Part shown: in pieces, positions 49,521-57,605 of the stretch | Position numbering within the stretch: position 1 is the first letter of the stretch | Layout: every line of letters begins with the position of its first letter | NCBI RefSeq assembly: GCF_001698125.1 | Contig: NZ_CP013854.1 | Span: forward strand, 3,906,001-3,970,000 | DNA from: Pseudonocardia sp. HH130630-07 | GTDB taxonomy: Bacteria; Actinomycetota; Actinomycetes; Mycobacteriales; Pseudonocardiaceae | Direction: 5' to 3' | DNA: 64,000 bases | Translations under genes and position numbers: made by a program | Notes under the pieces: generated by a model | Told to the model about the DNA's origin: nothing | Databases searched by the model: none | The model's input: only the letters and a program-made list of their open reading frames with translations

Positions 49521-52247
49521 GTGATCGAGCGGGAGCCCGAGCTGGCGGAGTTGGCTGCGGCCCTCGCGGAGGCCGCGTCCGGCGGGGTGCGTGTCGTCGC
49601 GCTCCAGGGGGTGACCGGGACGGGCAGGTCGGCGTTGCTCGGGGAGTTCGGTGCGCGGGCCGGTGGAGCGGGTGCGCGGGTGCTGCAGGCGAGCGGGGCG
49701 CCGTCGGAGTCGTCGTTGTCCTGGGGGATCGTGCGCCAGCTGCTCACGGGCGCGGGGGTCGCCCGGGACGGCACCGCGGTCGTACGGGAGCTGCTCGACC
49801 ACGAGGTGCTCGCCCGTGCCGAGCACGACGGGGTGAGCCGTTCCCGGGTGCTGGACGGGTTGAGCACGGCGGTGCTGGAGTGGACCGGGCAGGGCCCGGT
49901 GGTGATCGCGATCGACGACACCCAGTACCTCGATGCGTTCTCCCAGGACTGGCTGATCTATCTGATCCGCCGGGCCGGGCGCGCCCGCCTGCTCGTCGTC
50001 CTCGGCTGGCGTGACGACGACGCCGAGACCTGCCCGGGGAACTCGCAGCTGCTGTGCGCGGAGTTCCACCGGCAGCCCTACCTGCGGCGGCGGGTGCTGG
50101 CTCCGCTGTCGGCGGCCGGTGTCGCGCAGGTGCTGGCCGCACGCTGGTCCGGGCCGGTACCGGGCGACCTGGCCGCGCGGGCGCATCAGCTCACCGGCGG
50201 CAACCTGTCGTTGCTGCAGGCGCTGCTGGCCGACAGCCGGGCCGCGAGCGGCGGCGACGGCCCACCGGCCGAGCTGGTCACGGGGGTGGAGTTCACGCGG
50301 GCGGTCCACCTGGTCCTGGGTCGGTGCGACCAGGTCACGTTGCGGGTCGCGGGCGCGATCGCGGTGCTCGGTGAGCGGTCCCGGTTCGCGGTCCTCGACC
50401 GGCTCGTCGGCGCCACACCGCAGCGGGTCGCCGCCGCGGTGGCCCGGCTGGCCCGGATCGGTCTGCTGGAGGCCGGCCGGATGCGGCACCCGATCATGGC
50501 CGCCGCGGTGCTCGACACCTTCCCGGCCGCCGAGCGGTCCGAGCTGAGCCGCCGCGCCGCGGACCTGCTCAAGGCCGGTGGCGCGGACCCCGTCACGATC
50601 GCCGAGCACTTCGTCGCCGCCGGCCGGGTCGAGGACCCGTCGGCGGTGCCGAGCATCCTGGAGGGGGCACAGCAGGCGCTGGCGGAGAACCGGTCCGGGC
50701 GGGCCGCGGAGCTGCTGAGACTGGGCTACCAGCTCGACGCCGACGGCCGGTACCGGACGGAGATCCTGGCGCTGCTGCTGCGGGCGAGCTGGCGCGAGGA
50801 CCTCCGCGCCTCGGTCGGGCACCTGTCCGAGCTGACCGAGGCGATGCGTGCCGGCACGCTCCGGGGCCGGCACGCGACGATGCCCGTCGTCATGCTGCTG
50901 GTCCAGGGACGGGTCGAGGAGGCGTCCTCGGCGCTGGCCCGGCTGGTGGACGACCTGCCGCCGGGCTCGCGGCCTCCCTGGGAGCTGGAGATGGTCCGGA
51001 CGTGGCTGGCCCAGATGTATCCGGGCGTCATCCGGGGCGACGCCGGCGAGAACCCGGCCGGCCCGCCGATCGTCCCGCAGAGCGCGATCAGCTACCGCCT
51101 GCTCGAACACTTCCGGACCGCGCAGCGGGCCGCGGAGCCGGGGGGCCGGGGCGACGAGGCGCTCTGGCAACAGCCGCTGACCGAGATCACCCTGCTCCCG
51201 CTCGTGCTCGCGCTGCGCACGCTGGTGCGCGCCGAACGCCTCGACGAGGCCGAGCAGCGGTGCCGGGTACTGATGCAGACCTGCCTGGAGCTGAAGGCAC
51301 CCACCTGGCGGGCGGTGTTCTGCGCGATCGCCGCGCAGATCGCCCTGCACCGGGGTTCGCTCGACGTGGCCGCCTCCCGCGCGGGCGCCGCGCTCGACCT
51401 CGTCCCGCTCACCGGCTGGGGCGTACTGGCCGCGGACCCGCTGTCCACCCTGCTCACCGCGCAGACCCTGCAGGGCAGGCACGACGACGCCGCCCGCACC
51501 CTCGCCCGGCAGGTGCCCGACGCGACGTTCCAGACCCCGTTCGGGCTGTCCTACCTGCTCGCCCGCGGCCGGCACTACGTCGGACGCGGCCTGCCCCAGG
51601 TCGCCCTCGACGACTTCCGGGCCGTCGCCGACCTGAGCGACCGGTGGGGCATCGGCGACGCCGACCTCCTGCCGTGGCGCACCGAGATGGCCGCCGCCCA
51701 CCTGCACCTCGGCGATCTCGACACCGCCGCCCGCTACGCCGGTGAACAGCTGCACCACCTCGGCACCGACGGCCACCTGCGGATCCGCGGACGCACCCTG
51801 CGCCTGCTCGCCGCGACCCGCGAACCCCGCCGGCGCCCACCCGTGCTCCGCACCGCCGTGGACGTCCTGCGCCGCAGCGGGGACACCTACGAGCTGGCTG
51901 CCGCGCTCACCGCGCTGCGCGACATCTACACCCGGCTCGGCGACACCGGCAGGGCCCGATCGGTGGCCCGCAGGGCCAACCACCTCCGACGGGCGGCTCG
52001 CGCCGACGCGTCCGTCCCACCGGCCGCCGCACCCGGGAACACGGTCGATCTGCTCGCCCTCAGCGACGCCGAGCGCCGGGTCGCCACCTTCGCCGGGAAG
52101 GGGCTGACCAACCGGGAGATCGCCGGCAGCCTCTACCTCACCACCAGCACCGTCGAACAGCACCTCACCCGGATCTACCGCAAGCTCGGCGTCACCTCGC
52201 GGGTGCAGCTGCTGTCCCGGCTGGCACTCCAGGTGACCGACGCCTGA
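49521..52247 (+). CDS. LAL-type LuxR-family transcriptional regulator
   Basis: 908 residues from a GTG with AGGGGG five bases upstream. N-terminal AAA/STAND ATPase (about 1-260) with P-loop GVTGTGRSALL, where the Walker A lysine is Arg (R36), and a normal Walker B VVIAIDDTQYLD. A long helical, TPR-like region (about 300-820) follows, and a C-terminal LuxR helix-turn-helix (about 845-905; LSDAERRVATFAGKGLTNRE, IAGSLYLTTSTVEQHLTRIY). LAL regulators often switch on antibiotic or catabolic clusters. Here the gene is the first inside the IS5-bounded segment; its target is not evident. Loss of the Walker A lysine may weaken ATP binding. Confidence 0.9.
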   Translation: MIEREPELAELAAALAEAASGGVRVVALQGVTGTGRSALLGEFGARAGGAGARVLQASGAPSESSLSWGIVRQLLTGAGVARDGTAVVRELLDHEVLARAEHDGVSRSRVLDGLSTAVLEWTGQGPVVIAIDDTQYLDAFSQDWLIYLIRRAGRARLLVVLGWRDDDAETCPGNSQLLCAEFHRQPYLRRRVLAPLSAAGVAQVLAARWSGPVPGDLAARAHQLTGGNLSLLQALLADSRAASGGDGPPAELVTGVEFTRAVHLVLGRCDQVTLRVAGAIAVLGERSRFAVLDRLVGATPQRVAAAVARLARIGLLEAGRMRHPIMAAAVLDTFPAAERSELSRRAADLLKAGGADPVTIAEHFVAAGRVEDPSAVPSILEGAQQALAENRSGRAAELLRLGYQLDADGRYRTEILALLLRASWREDLRASVGHLSELTEAMRAGTLRGRHATMPVVMLLVQGRVEEASSALARLVDDLPPGSRPPWELEMVRTWLAQMYPGVIRGDAGENPAGPPIVPQSAISYRLLEHFRTAQRAAEPGGRGDEALWQQPLTEITLLPLVLALRTLVRAERLDEAEQRCRVLMQTCLELKAPTWRAVFCAIAAQIALHRGSLDVAASRAGAALDLVPLTGWGVLAADPLSTLLTAQTLQGRHDDAARTLARQVPDATFQTPFGLSYLLARGRHYVGRGLPQVALDDFRAVADLSDRWGIGDADLLPWRTEMAAAHLHLGDLDTAARYAGEQLHHLGTDGHLRIRGRTLRLLAATREPRRRPPVLRTAVDVLRRSGDTYELAAALTALRDIYTRLGDTGRARSVARRANHLRRAARADASVPPAAAPGNTVDLLALSDAERRVATFAGKGLTNREIAGSLYLTTSTVEQHLTRIYRKLGVTSRVQLLSRLALQVTDA

Positions 52248-52263
52248 CACCCACCGGCGTGCG

Positions 52264-52686
52264 TCAGATCATCTCGAAGTCGGCGAAGTCGAAGCCGGGG
52301 GAGACGATGCAGCTCACCAGGACCGGCTCCGGACCGTGCGGGACGGCCCGCTGCCAGGTACCGGCCGGCACCTCCAGCTGGGGTGCGGCCCCGGGTGCCG
52401 GTCCGAGCCGCGCCGGCAGTCCGGGACCCGGCGCGTCGCCGGCACCCGCGAGGAGGAGGTCGGCCGTCGAGCCGGAGTGCCACAGCCACAGCTCGGTCGA
52501 GCGCACCCGGTGCCAGCGGCCGGGGACGTCGAGCAGGTAGAGGATGGCGGTGGCGGTCGGCCGCTCGCCGTACGGGGTCCGCACCGTGACCGGCGAGACC
52601 CACGTCTCGCGGTACCACCCGCCCTCGGGGTGCGGTCCGAGGTCCAGTGCGGTCGCGAGCGGTGGCCGGGTCATGATCCCGATCAT
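52264..52686 (-). CDS. Cupin domain protein (DUF985 / cupin_5)
   Basis: 140 residues (136 from the second ATG). Small cupin with LGPHPEGGWYRETWVSPVTV, TAILYLLDVPGRWHRVRSTELWLW (metal-type His and Glu), VPAGTWQRAVP and VLVSCIVSPGFDFADFEMI, the normal C-terminus of this family. Function in the family is unknown, perhaps sugar or small-acid binding or epimerisation. It converges on the LAL gene with 16 bases between and is divergent from a TetR gene. No ribosome binding site; the start codons are inside a perfect palindrome. Confidence 0.86.
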   Translation of the reverse strand: MIGIMTRPPLATALDLGPHPEGGWYRETWVSPVTVRTPYGERPTATAILYLLDVPGRWHRVRSTELWLWHSGSTADLLLAGAGDAPGPGLPARLGPAPGAAPQLEVPAGTWQRAVPHGPEPVLVSCIVSPGFDFADFEMI

Positions 52687-52687
52687 G
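52672..52687. promoter_or_regulatory. Palindrome CATGATC-N2-GATCATG over the cupin start
   Basis: Perfect 7-2-7 inverted repeat, the same as at the methyltransferase start (23416-23431), again covering two in-frame ATGs four codons apart. Confidence 0.5.
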
Positions 52688-52790
52688 GCACCGGAGCCCG
52701 CGTGCACGACGTAGGTGCACGGCGCTCCGGACCGTGCGCACGGCCTCGTGCGGCGGCTGTGGCCCCCGGGCCCCGTCGTAGGGTGACGAC

Positions 52791-53432
52791 GTGCCGGAGA
52801 AGTCGGGCTCCACCCCCAGCCGCCGCCGCAATCGTCGTGGTGAGGGGGCCCGGCTGCGGGAGGACATCGTCGCCGGAGCGGTCGATCTGCTGGAGGAGAC
52901 CGGCGACGAGGCGTCGGTGACCCTGCGCGCCGTCGCCCGCCGGGTCGGGATCACCCCGCCGTCGATCTACCGCCACTTCGCCGATCCGGCCGCGATCATG
53001 CTGGCCGTGGTCCGGGAGGCGTTCGAGGAGCTGGTCGCGGTGCTGCGCGACGCCCACGCCGCGGCGCCCGACGAGCCGCGGGCACGGCTGACCGCCCTCT
53101 GCGCGGCCTACGTGGAGTTCGCGCGCACCCATCCCGGTCGCTACCGGACGATGTTCGGCGGCGTGTGGATGCCGGACCTGGAGGCCTCGTCGGTCACCGA
53201 GACCGACCTGCACTCACTGGGCCGGGCGAGCCTGGAGCTGCTGGCCGAGGCCGTCTCCGGTTGCGCGGCCGCGGGCATCTCGGCCACGACCGACCCGGAC
53301 GCCGACGCGGTGGTCCTGTGGCTGGGCCTGCACGGGCTGGCCCATCAGCGCCTGGTGACCGTCAGCTTCCCGTGGCCGGCCGACGTCCTCGAGCGGATCG
53401 TGACCTCCGCGGCCCGGCTCACGCGGGGCTGA
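52791..53432 (+). CDS. TetR-family regulator, leaderless
   Basis: 213 residues from a GTG with TAGGGT ending six bases before it and no ribosome binding site. Helix-turn-helix: GARLREDIVAGAVDLLEETG, VTLRAVARRVGITPPSIYRHF; C-terminal TetR_C_13/WHG-like domain with HPGRYRTMFGGVW and LWLGLHGLAHQRL. It closely resembles the TetR at 56811-57527 in layout. It converges on the SDR gene with a 14-base overlap; the SDR or the divergent cupin gene may be its target. Confidence 0.88.
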   Translation: MPEKSGSTPSRRRNRRGEGARLREDIVAGAVDLLEETGDEASVTLRAVARRVGITPPSIYRHFADPAAIMLAVVREAFEELVAVLRDAHAAAPDEPRARLTALCAAYVEFARTHPGRYRTMFGGVWMPDLEASSVTETDLHSLGRASLELLAEAVSGCAAAGISATTDPDADAVVLWLGLHGLAHQRLVTVSFPWPADVLERIVTSAARLTRG

Positions 53433-54333
53433 GCCCGGCGGGCCGGAGCAGGTCCTCGAGACCGATCCGGCGGTAGAACTCGGCGCGGACGCGGTCGCCG
53501 ACGGCGTTGACGACCTCGGCGCCGTCGTCGGCGGGATCGATGTGGACCCGGAACGGGCGTTCGCCCGCCGGGGTGGCGACCAGGCGGACGACGGCGCGGG
53601 CCACCTGCTCCGGGTCGGCGTCCGGCGGGGAGAGCTCGGCCAGGCGGTCACCGACCTGGTCCATCAGCCCCGCGTAGTGCTCGTCGTAGGCCTCGACGAC
53701 GGCTGCGTCGCCGGGATGACCGGCGTGGGTGAAGTGGTTCGTGCCGCTGGTGAAGGACCCGGGGACGACGATCGACGTGTCGACGCCGAAGCGGGCGAGC
53801 TCCGCGGCGTAGCTGACGGCGAGAGCGTCCATCGCGGCCTTGGCGGCGAAGTAGGGCGCGAGGTAGGGCGGGGTGCCGCCGCGCGTGCTGGACGAACCGA
53901 TCCACAGCACGAGGCCGTGGCCCTGCGCGCGCAGGTGGGGCAGGGCGGCCCGGTTGACGCGCTGTGTGGAGAGCACGTTGGTGTCGTAGACCGCGGCGAG
54001 CTGCTCGGGGTGGAAGGCCTCGGTGGGGCCGAGCACCATCCGGCCGGCGTTGTGGACGACGACGTCGAGCCGCCCGGCCCGATCGACGACCCGGGCGATC
54101 CCGGCGGTGACGGACGCGTCGTCGGTGACGTCGAGCTCGACGGTGCGCAGGTCGACGCCGTGCTCGGCGGCGTAGCCGGCGGCGGCGGCGACCGCGGGTG
54201 CGTTACGTCCGCCCGTGTCCCGGATCCCGGCGTAGACGGTGTGGCCGGCGTCGGCGAGTGCGCGGGCGCTCATGGCGCCGAACCCCGACGACGCTCCGGT
54301 GATGACGACGGTGCTGCGGCCGTTCTGGTTCAC
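53419..54333 (-). CDS. Short-chain dehydrogenase/reductase
   Basis: 304 residues; GTG with AGGAGG six bases upstream. VVITGASSGFGAMSARALAD (cofactor motif), VVHNAGRMV, Ser in LWIGSSSTRGGTPPYLAPYF and the Tyr-x3-Lys in YFAAKAAMDAL. It belongs to the longer classical group with a C-terminal extension of about 60 residues. Substrate not readable. It is the second gene after SDR 54370-55128 (36 bases apart). Confidence 0.87.
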   Translation of the reverse strand: MNQNGRSTVVITGASSGFGAMSARALADAGHTVYAGIRDTGGRNAPAVAAAAGYAAEHGVDLRTVELDVTDDASVTAGIARVVDRAGRLDVVVHNAGRMVLGPTEAFHPEQLAAVYDTNVLSTQRVNRAALPHLRAQGHGLVLWIGSSSTRGGTPPYLAPYFAAKAAMDALAVSYAAELARFGVDTSIVVPGSFTSGTNHFTHAGHPGDAAVVEAYDEHYAGLMDQVGDRLAELSPPDADPEQVARAVVRLVATPAGERPFRVHIDPADDGAEVVNAVGDRVRAEFYRRIGLEDLLRPAGLSPA

Positions 54334-54369
54334 GGCGGTCCTCCTGGTGGGTGCGACGGGCGACGGTCC

Positions 54370-55128
54370 TCAGGCCATGCCGCCGTTGGCGAACAGGGTC
54401 TGGCCGTGGACCCAGCGGCCCGGACCGGCGAGGAAGGCGACGACCTCGGCGATGTCGTCGGGCCGGCCCAGACGCTCCATCGGGGTCATGGCGGCGAGCC
54501 GTTCGATCGTGGCGTCGTCCTTGCCGTCGAGGAACAGCGGTGTGGCGGTCGGGCCGGGCGCGACGGCGTTGACGGTGACGTCACGGCCGCGCATCTCCTT
54601 CGCCAGGATGAGGGTCAGCCCCTCCACGGCGGCCTTGCTGGCGCCGTAGCCCGGGAGCTGGGTGCGGGTGACGGTGGTGGAGAAGTTGACGATGGCGCCG
54701 CCGGGACGCACCCGGCGGGCGGCGAGCTGGCTGACCACCACCGTCCCGCGGATGTTGGTGCGGTGCATGCGGTCCAGGTCGTCGAGGTCGAGCTCGGCCA
54801 CGGGCGCGAGGATCATGACGCCGGCGGTGTTGACCACCACGTCCACGCCGCCGAACGCCGCCTCGGTCGCGTCGAACGCGGCGGTCATGTCGCCGGGATC
54901 GGCGACGTCCCCGCCGACGGCGATCGCGCGCCCGCCCGCGGAGGTGATGGCGGCGACGGTCTCCTCGGCGCGGGACCGGCTCCCGGCGTAGTGCACGGCC
55001 ACGGCCGTTCCGTCGGCGGCGAGGCGCCGGGCGACCGCCCGGCCGATGCCGCCCGAGCCGCCCGTGACGAGGGCGACGCGCGGTCCGCCGGTCTCCCGGG
55101 TGGTCTGCTCGGTGCTCGTGCTGTCCAT
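54370..55128 (-). CDS. Short-chain dehydrogenase/reductase, FabG-like
   Basis: 252 residues; ATG with GAGGAGG six bases upstream. Classical SDR: ALVTGGSGGIGRAVARRLAA, VVNTAGVM (NNAG replaced by NTAG), FSTTVTRTQLPGYGASKAAVEGL with YxxxK, and VNAVAPGPTATPLF. Resembles quinone- or aldehyde-type reductases controlled by TetR repressors. First gene of a two-SDR operon. Its promoter region carries GTGGAC-N5-GTCCAC, and the IS5 copy 2 has inserted directly behind that site, separating the operon from the TetR gene at 56188. Confidence 0.88.
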   Translation of the reverse strand: MDSTSTEQTTRETGGPRVALVTGGSGGIGRAVARRLAADGTAVAVHYAGSRSRAEETVAAITSAGGRAIAVGGDVADPGDMTAAFDATEAAFGGVDVVVNTAGVMILAPVAELDLDDLDRMHRTNIRGTVVVSQLAARRVRPGGAIVNFSTTVTRTQLPGYGASKAAVEGLTLILAKEMRGRDVTVNAVAPGPTATPLFLDGKDDATIERLAAMTPMERLGRPDDIAEVVAFLAGPGRWVHGQTLFANGGMA

Positions 55129-55174
55129 GGAACCCTCCTCGTCGATGTGAACGTGCTGTCCATATAAACAGGAT

Positions 55175-55191
55175 GTGGACGATGTGTCCAC
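55175..55191. promoter_or_regulatory. Candidate TetR operator cut off by IS5 copy 2
   Basis: GTGGAC (55175-55180) and GTCCAC (55186-55191) form a perfect inverted repeat with five bases between, upstream of the SDR operon. Its last base abuts the IS5 target TA. Confidence 0.5.
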
Positions 55192-55739
55192 TAGGGTGTG
55201 TCTCCCAATGCGCGGAGCCAGGTGACGATTGCCTTCAGGACGGCGCCGCCGCGGAAGGTCAGGGCGAGCTTGTCGTAACGGGTGGCCAGCCCGCGCCACT
55301 GCTTGACGTGGCAGAACCCGCACTCGACGACGTTGCGGTTTCGGTAGTCGACCGGATCGAATGCGGGCGGTCGGCCACCGCGTGAGCCCCGTCGTTTGCG
55401 GTGTCCCTGCTGGTCAGAGGGCTCCGGAATGACAGCGATGATCCGGCGCTCGCGCAGGTGCCGGCGGATCGCGCGTGAGGAGTAGGCCTTGTCCGCGCGC
55501 ACGCGTTCAGGCCGGGTCCGGGGTCGTCCCGGGCCCGGTCGGGCGATGCTCAGGCGCGCCATCAGGTGCGGAAACATTGGCGAGTCGCCGCCCTGGCCGG
55601 GGCCGAGGAGGACCACCAGCGGGCGGCCGTGCCCGTCAACGAGCTGGTGGATCTTCGTCGACAGCCCTCCGCGGGACCGTCCCAGCGCGTGATCTGCTGG
55701 TTCGGCGAGCAGATTCGTGTAGTTCGATCCGGCCCCCTG
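55191..55739 (-). CDS. IS5-family transposase, orfB (copy 2)
   Basis: Same C-terminal transposase part as in copy 1 (GRSRGGLSTKIHQLVDGHGR, RVRADKAYSSRAIRRHL, VVECGFCHVKQWRG). In this copy the frame has CAG in place of TAG, so it stays open upstream to 56063, but that extension is antisense-like filler; the real N-terminus comes from orfA by frameshift. Its TAG stop uses the flanking target bases. Confidence 0.85.
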   Translation of the reverse strand, partial: QGAGSNYTNLLAEPADHALGRSRGGLSTKIHQLVDGHGRPLVVLLGPGQGGDSPMFPHLMARLSIARPGPGRPRTRPERVRADKAYSSRAIRRHLRERRIIAVIPEPSDQQGHRKRRGSRGGRPPAFDPVDYRNRNVVECGFCHVKQWRGLATRYDKLALTFRGGAVLKAIVTWLRALGDTP

Positions 55740-56135
55740 TGTCGCGCTTGAGGGTCGCGGCGTGCTGGTGGGCACGGATGATCGTGGAGTCCACGCTGAC
55801 CGCCCACCCGAGCACCTCGGCGGCGTCGGCCTCGACCAGAAGAGCAGCCAGGATGTGGTCCCAGGTGCCGTCGCCGCTGTAGCGGCGGTGCCGCTTCCAC
55901 AACGTCTGCCACGGCCCGAACTCGGCTGGGACGTCGCGCCAGGGAAGCCCGCACCGATACCGGTAGATGATCCCCTCGAGCACCCGGCGGTCATCGCGGA
56001 ACGGGCACCCGCGACGACCCTCGGAAGAGGGCAACAGCGGCGCCAGACGGGCCCACTGGACATCAGTCAGGACAGCGGTACGCGGCACCGATCAAGCATC
56101 GCGCACCCCGGTCCGCCTATCTGGGAGACACGCCC
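55194..56135 (-). mobile_element. IS5-family element (IS427 group), copy 2
   Basis: 942 bp, inverted relative to copy 1, with the same terminal repeats (GGGTGTGTCTCCCA at 55194 and the complement of GGGCGTGTCTCCCA at the other end) and TA on both sides within CTAG. It inserted in the divergent region between the SDR operon and the TetR gene at 56188. Compared with copy 1 it has C for G near the left end and CAG for TAG in the orfB frame. Confidence 0.93.
55636..56088 (-). CDS. IS5-family transposase, orfA (copy 2)
   Basis: N-terminal transposase part, identical to copy 1 except one residue (KRDTGG for KRDIGG). The first catalytic Asp is in SVDSTIIRAHQHA. The shift into orfB occurs at the G5 run close to 55733-55737. 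Confidence 0.85.
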   Translation of the reverse strand: MPRTAVLTDVQWARLAPLLPSSEGRRGCPFRDDRRVLEGIIYRYRCGLPWRDVPAEFGPWQTLWKRHRRYSGDGTWDHILAALLVEADAAEVLGWAVSVDSTIIRAHQHAATLKRDTGGRIELHESARRTSRSRAGTVPRRAVDEDPPAR

Positions 56136-56187
56136 TAGTCGGCGGGGTGACTGGCCCGACATATGCACACGATGTTCTTATGTAGGG

Positions 56188-56856
56188 GTGGATCAGGCAG
56201 CAGCGGACGAGCCGGCAGCCGTACCGGCCCGGCGGCGGGGCAGGCGACCGGCGGCGCAGGTTCGCGGGGAGGTGCTCACCGCGGCCGCGGAGTTGCTGCT
56301 GGAGCACGGGATGGCCGCGTTCACGTTCGAACGTGTCGCCGCCCGGTCCGGGGCGAGCCGGACGACGCTGCACAAGTGGTGGCCCTCGCGCGGGGCGCTC
56401 GCCCTGGAGGCCTACTTCGACACGGTGCGCGACACACTGGCCTTCCCCGACTCTGGCGACATCGGGGCCGACCTGACCGAGCAGCTGCGGGCCTTCGTGC
56501 GGCTGATGACCGGCGGACCGGCCGGTCGGGTGCTCGTGGAGATCATCGGCGCCATGCAGTCCGATCCCGATCTCGCGACCGCCTACCGCGAGCGCTACTC
56601 CGGCCCCCGGCGCGCCCTGGCGGTGGAGGCACTGGAGCGCGCACGCGGCCGGGGCCGGCTCCGTGCGGACGTCGACGCCGAGGCGGTGGTCGACCAGCTG
56701 TGGGGCGCCTGCTACCACCGGCTGCTCATCCCCGATCGCCCCGTGGACGAGGAGTTCGCGACGACCCTGGTCGCGCAGCTGATGACGGGCCTGCGGCCCG
56801 GTCCCGGCGATCACGGTCCGAGGTGGGACGGGGCCGGGGGGCCGGTGGCCGGATGA
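56188..56856 (+). CDS. TetR-family regulator
   Basis: 222 residues from a GTG at 56188. Helix-turn-helix: RGEVLTAAAELLLEHGMAAF, TFERVAARSGASRTTLHKWW; C-terminal TetR_C_11-like domain with LVEIIGAMQSDPDLATAYRE. It is divergent from the two-SDR operon and would be its natural repressor, but IS5 copy 2 now lies between. The start has no good ribosome binding site. Its end overlaps the next TetR gene by 46 bases. Confidence 0.85.
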   Translation: MDQAAADEPAAVPARRRGRRPAAQVRGEVLTAAAELLLEHGMAAFTFERVAARSGASRTTLHKWWPSRGALALEAYFDTVRDTLAFPDSGDIGADLTEQLRAFVRLMTGGPAGRVLVEIIGAMQSDPDLATAYRERYSGPRRALAVEALERARGRGRLRADVDAEAVVDQLWGACYHRLLIPDRPVDEEFATTLVAQLMTGLRPGPGDHGPRWDGAGGPVAG

Positions 56857-57527
56857 CCGCCCGGTCGCCGGACCGGCCGGCCGGGTGCCGGTGAGGGCCG
56901 GGTCCGGGTGATGCGGGCCAGGGTGCGGACCAGCCGGTCCTCGAGCCCGGGCGGCCAGGGGAACGGGGGAGTGGCCTCGCGCAGGCCGGCCAGGCCGTGC
57001 AGGCCCACCCACAGCGCGGTGGCGTCGGCGTGGGCGTCCGTGCTGGTCGACTCCCGCGCGGCGATGCACGCCGACACGGCGTCGACGAGCACCACGAACG
57101 CGTCCCGGCCGGCGGGCGCTCGCCCGGCCGGCCCGTGCCCGTCGGCGGCGTTCCGGGCGCCGCCGAACATCAGCCGGTAGCGCTCCGGCCGGGACCGGGC
57201 GAAGTCGAGATGGCAACGGCAGATCTCGAGCAGCCGGTGGACGGGTCGTTCCCCGGCCCGGTCCTGCGCCCGGCGAAGGTCCTCCCGGAGCTCCGCGAAG
57301 GCGTCGTCGGCGACGCCGCGCAGGATCGCCTCGACGTCGGCGAAGTGCCGGTAGATCGACGGTGCCGTGATGCCCGCCGCGCGCGCCACGGCCCGCAGCG
57401 TCACCGCGGTCGCCGTGCCGTGTTCCAGCAGGTCGGCCGCGGCCGCGACGATCTCCTCCCGCAGCCGCGATCCCTCGCCCCGCGGGTTGCGGGTCCGGGG
57501 TGACGTCGTCGCTCGTCGCGGGGGCAC
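56811..57527 (-). CDS. TetR-family regulator, leaderless
   Basis: 238 residues from a GTG; TAAAGT (57535-57540, read on the minus strand) ends seven bases before it and no ribosome binding site is present. Helix-turn-helix: SRLREEIVAAAADLLEHGTA, VTLRAVARAAGITAPSIYRHF; C-terminal domain with RPERYRLMFGGARN and LWVGLHGLAGLRE, the same type as the regulator at 52791. It is divergent from the zinc-free alcohol dehydrogenase-like gene 57606 and probably represses it through the palindrome in between. Confidence 0.87.
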   Translation of the reverse strand: MPPRRATTSPRTRNPRGEGSRLREEIVAAAADLLEHGTATAVTLRAVARAAGITAPSIYRHFADVEAILRGVADDAFAELREDLRRAQDRAGERPVHRLLEICRCHLDFARSRPERYRLMFGGARNAADGHGPAGRAPAGRDAFVVLVDAVSACIAARESTSTDAHADATALWVGLHGLAGLREATPPFPWPPGLEDRLVRTLARITRTRPSPAPGRPVRRPGGHPATGPPAPSHLGP

Positions 57528-57534
57528 CGACGAG

Positions 57535-57576
57535 ACTTTACACGTGGTTACCTTCTATGTATGGTTACAGCTGTAA
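57535..57576. promoter_or_regulatory. Divergent TetR / oxidoreductase control region
   Basis: It contains the minus-strand -10 box TAAAGT (57535-57540), a plus-strand TATGGT (57560-57565) and the perfect 12-bp palindrome TTACAGCTGTAA (57565-57576). A second GGTTAC half lies at 57546. Confidence 0.5.
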
Positions 57577-57605
57577 GCATCCAACTGTGAACCCAGGAGT
57601 CGAGC

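Noticed and set aside
48176..56135. Proven composite transposon
   Set aside because: Each IS has its own TA duplication at a CTAG site, which is also expected from two separate insertions; no shared outer duplication can be shown.
55762..56187. Frame running from inside IS5 copy 2 into the TetR gene
   Set aside because: The upstream part is antisense to the transposase; TetR homology starts near the GTG at 56188.
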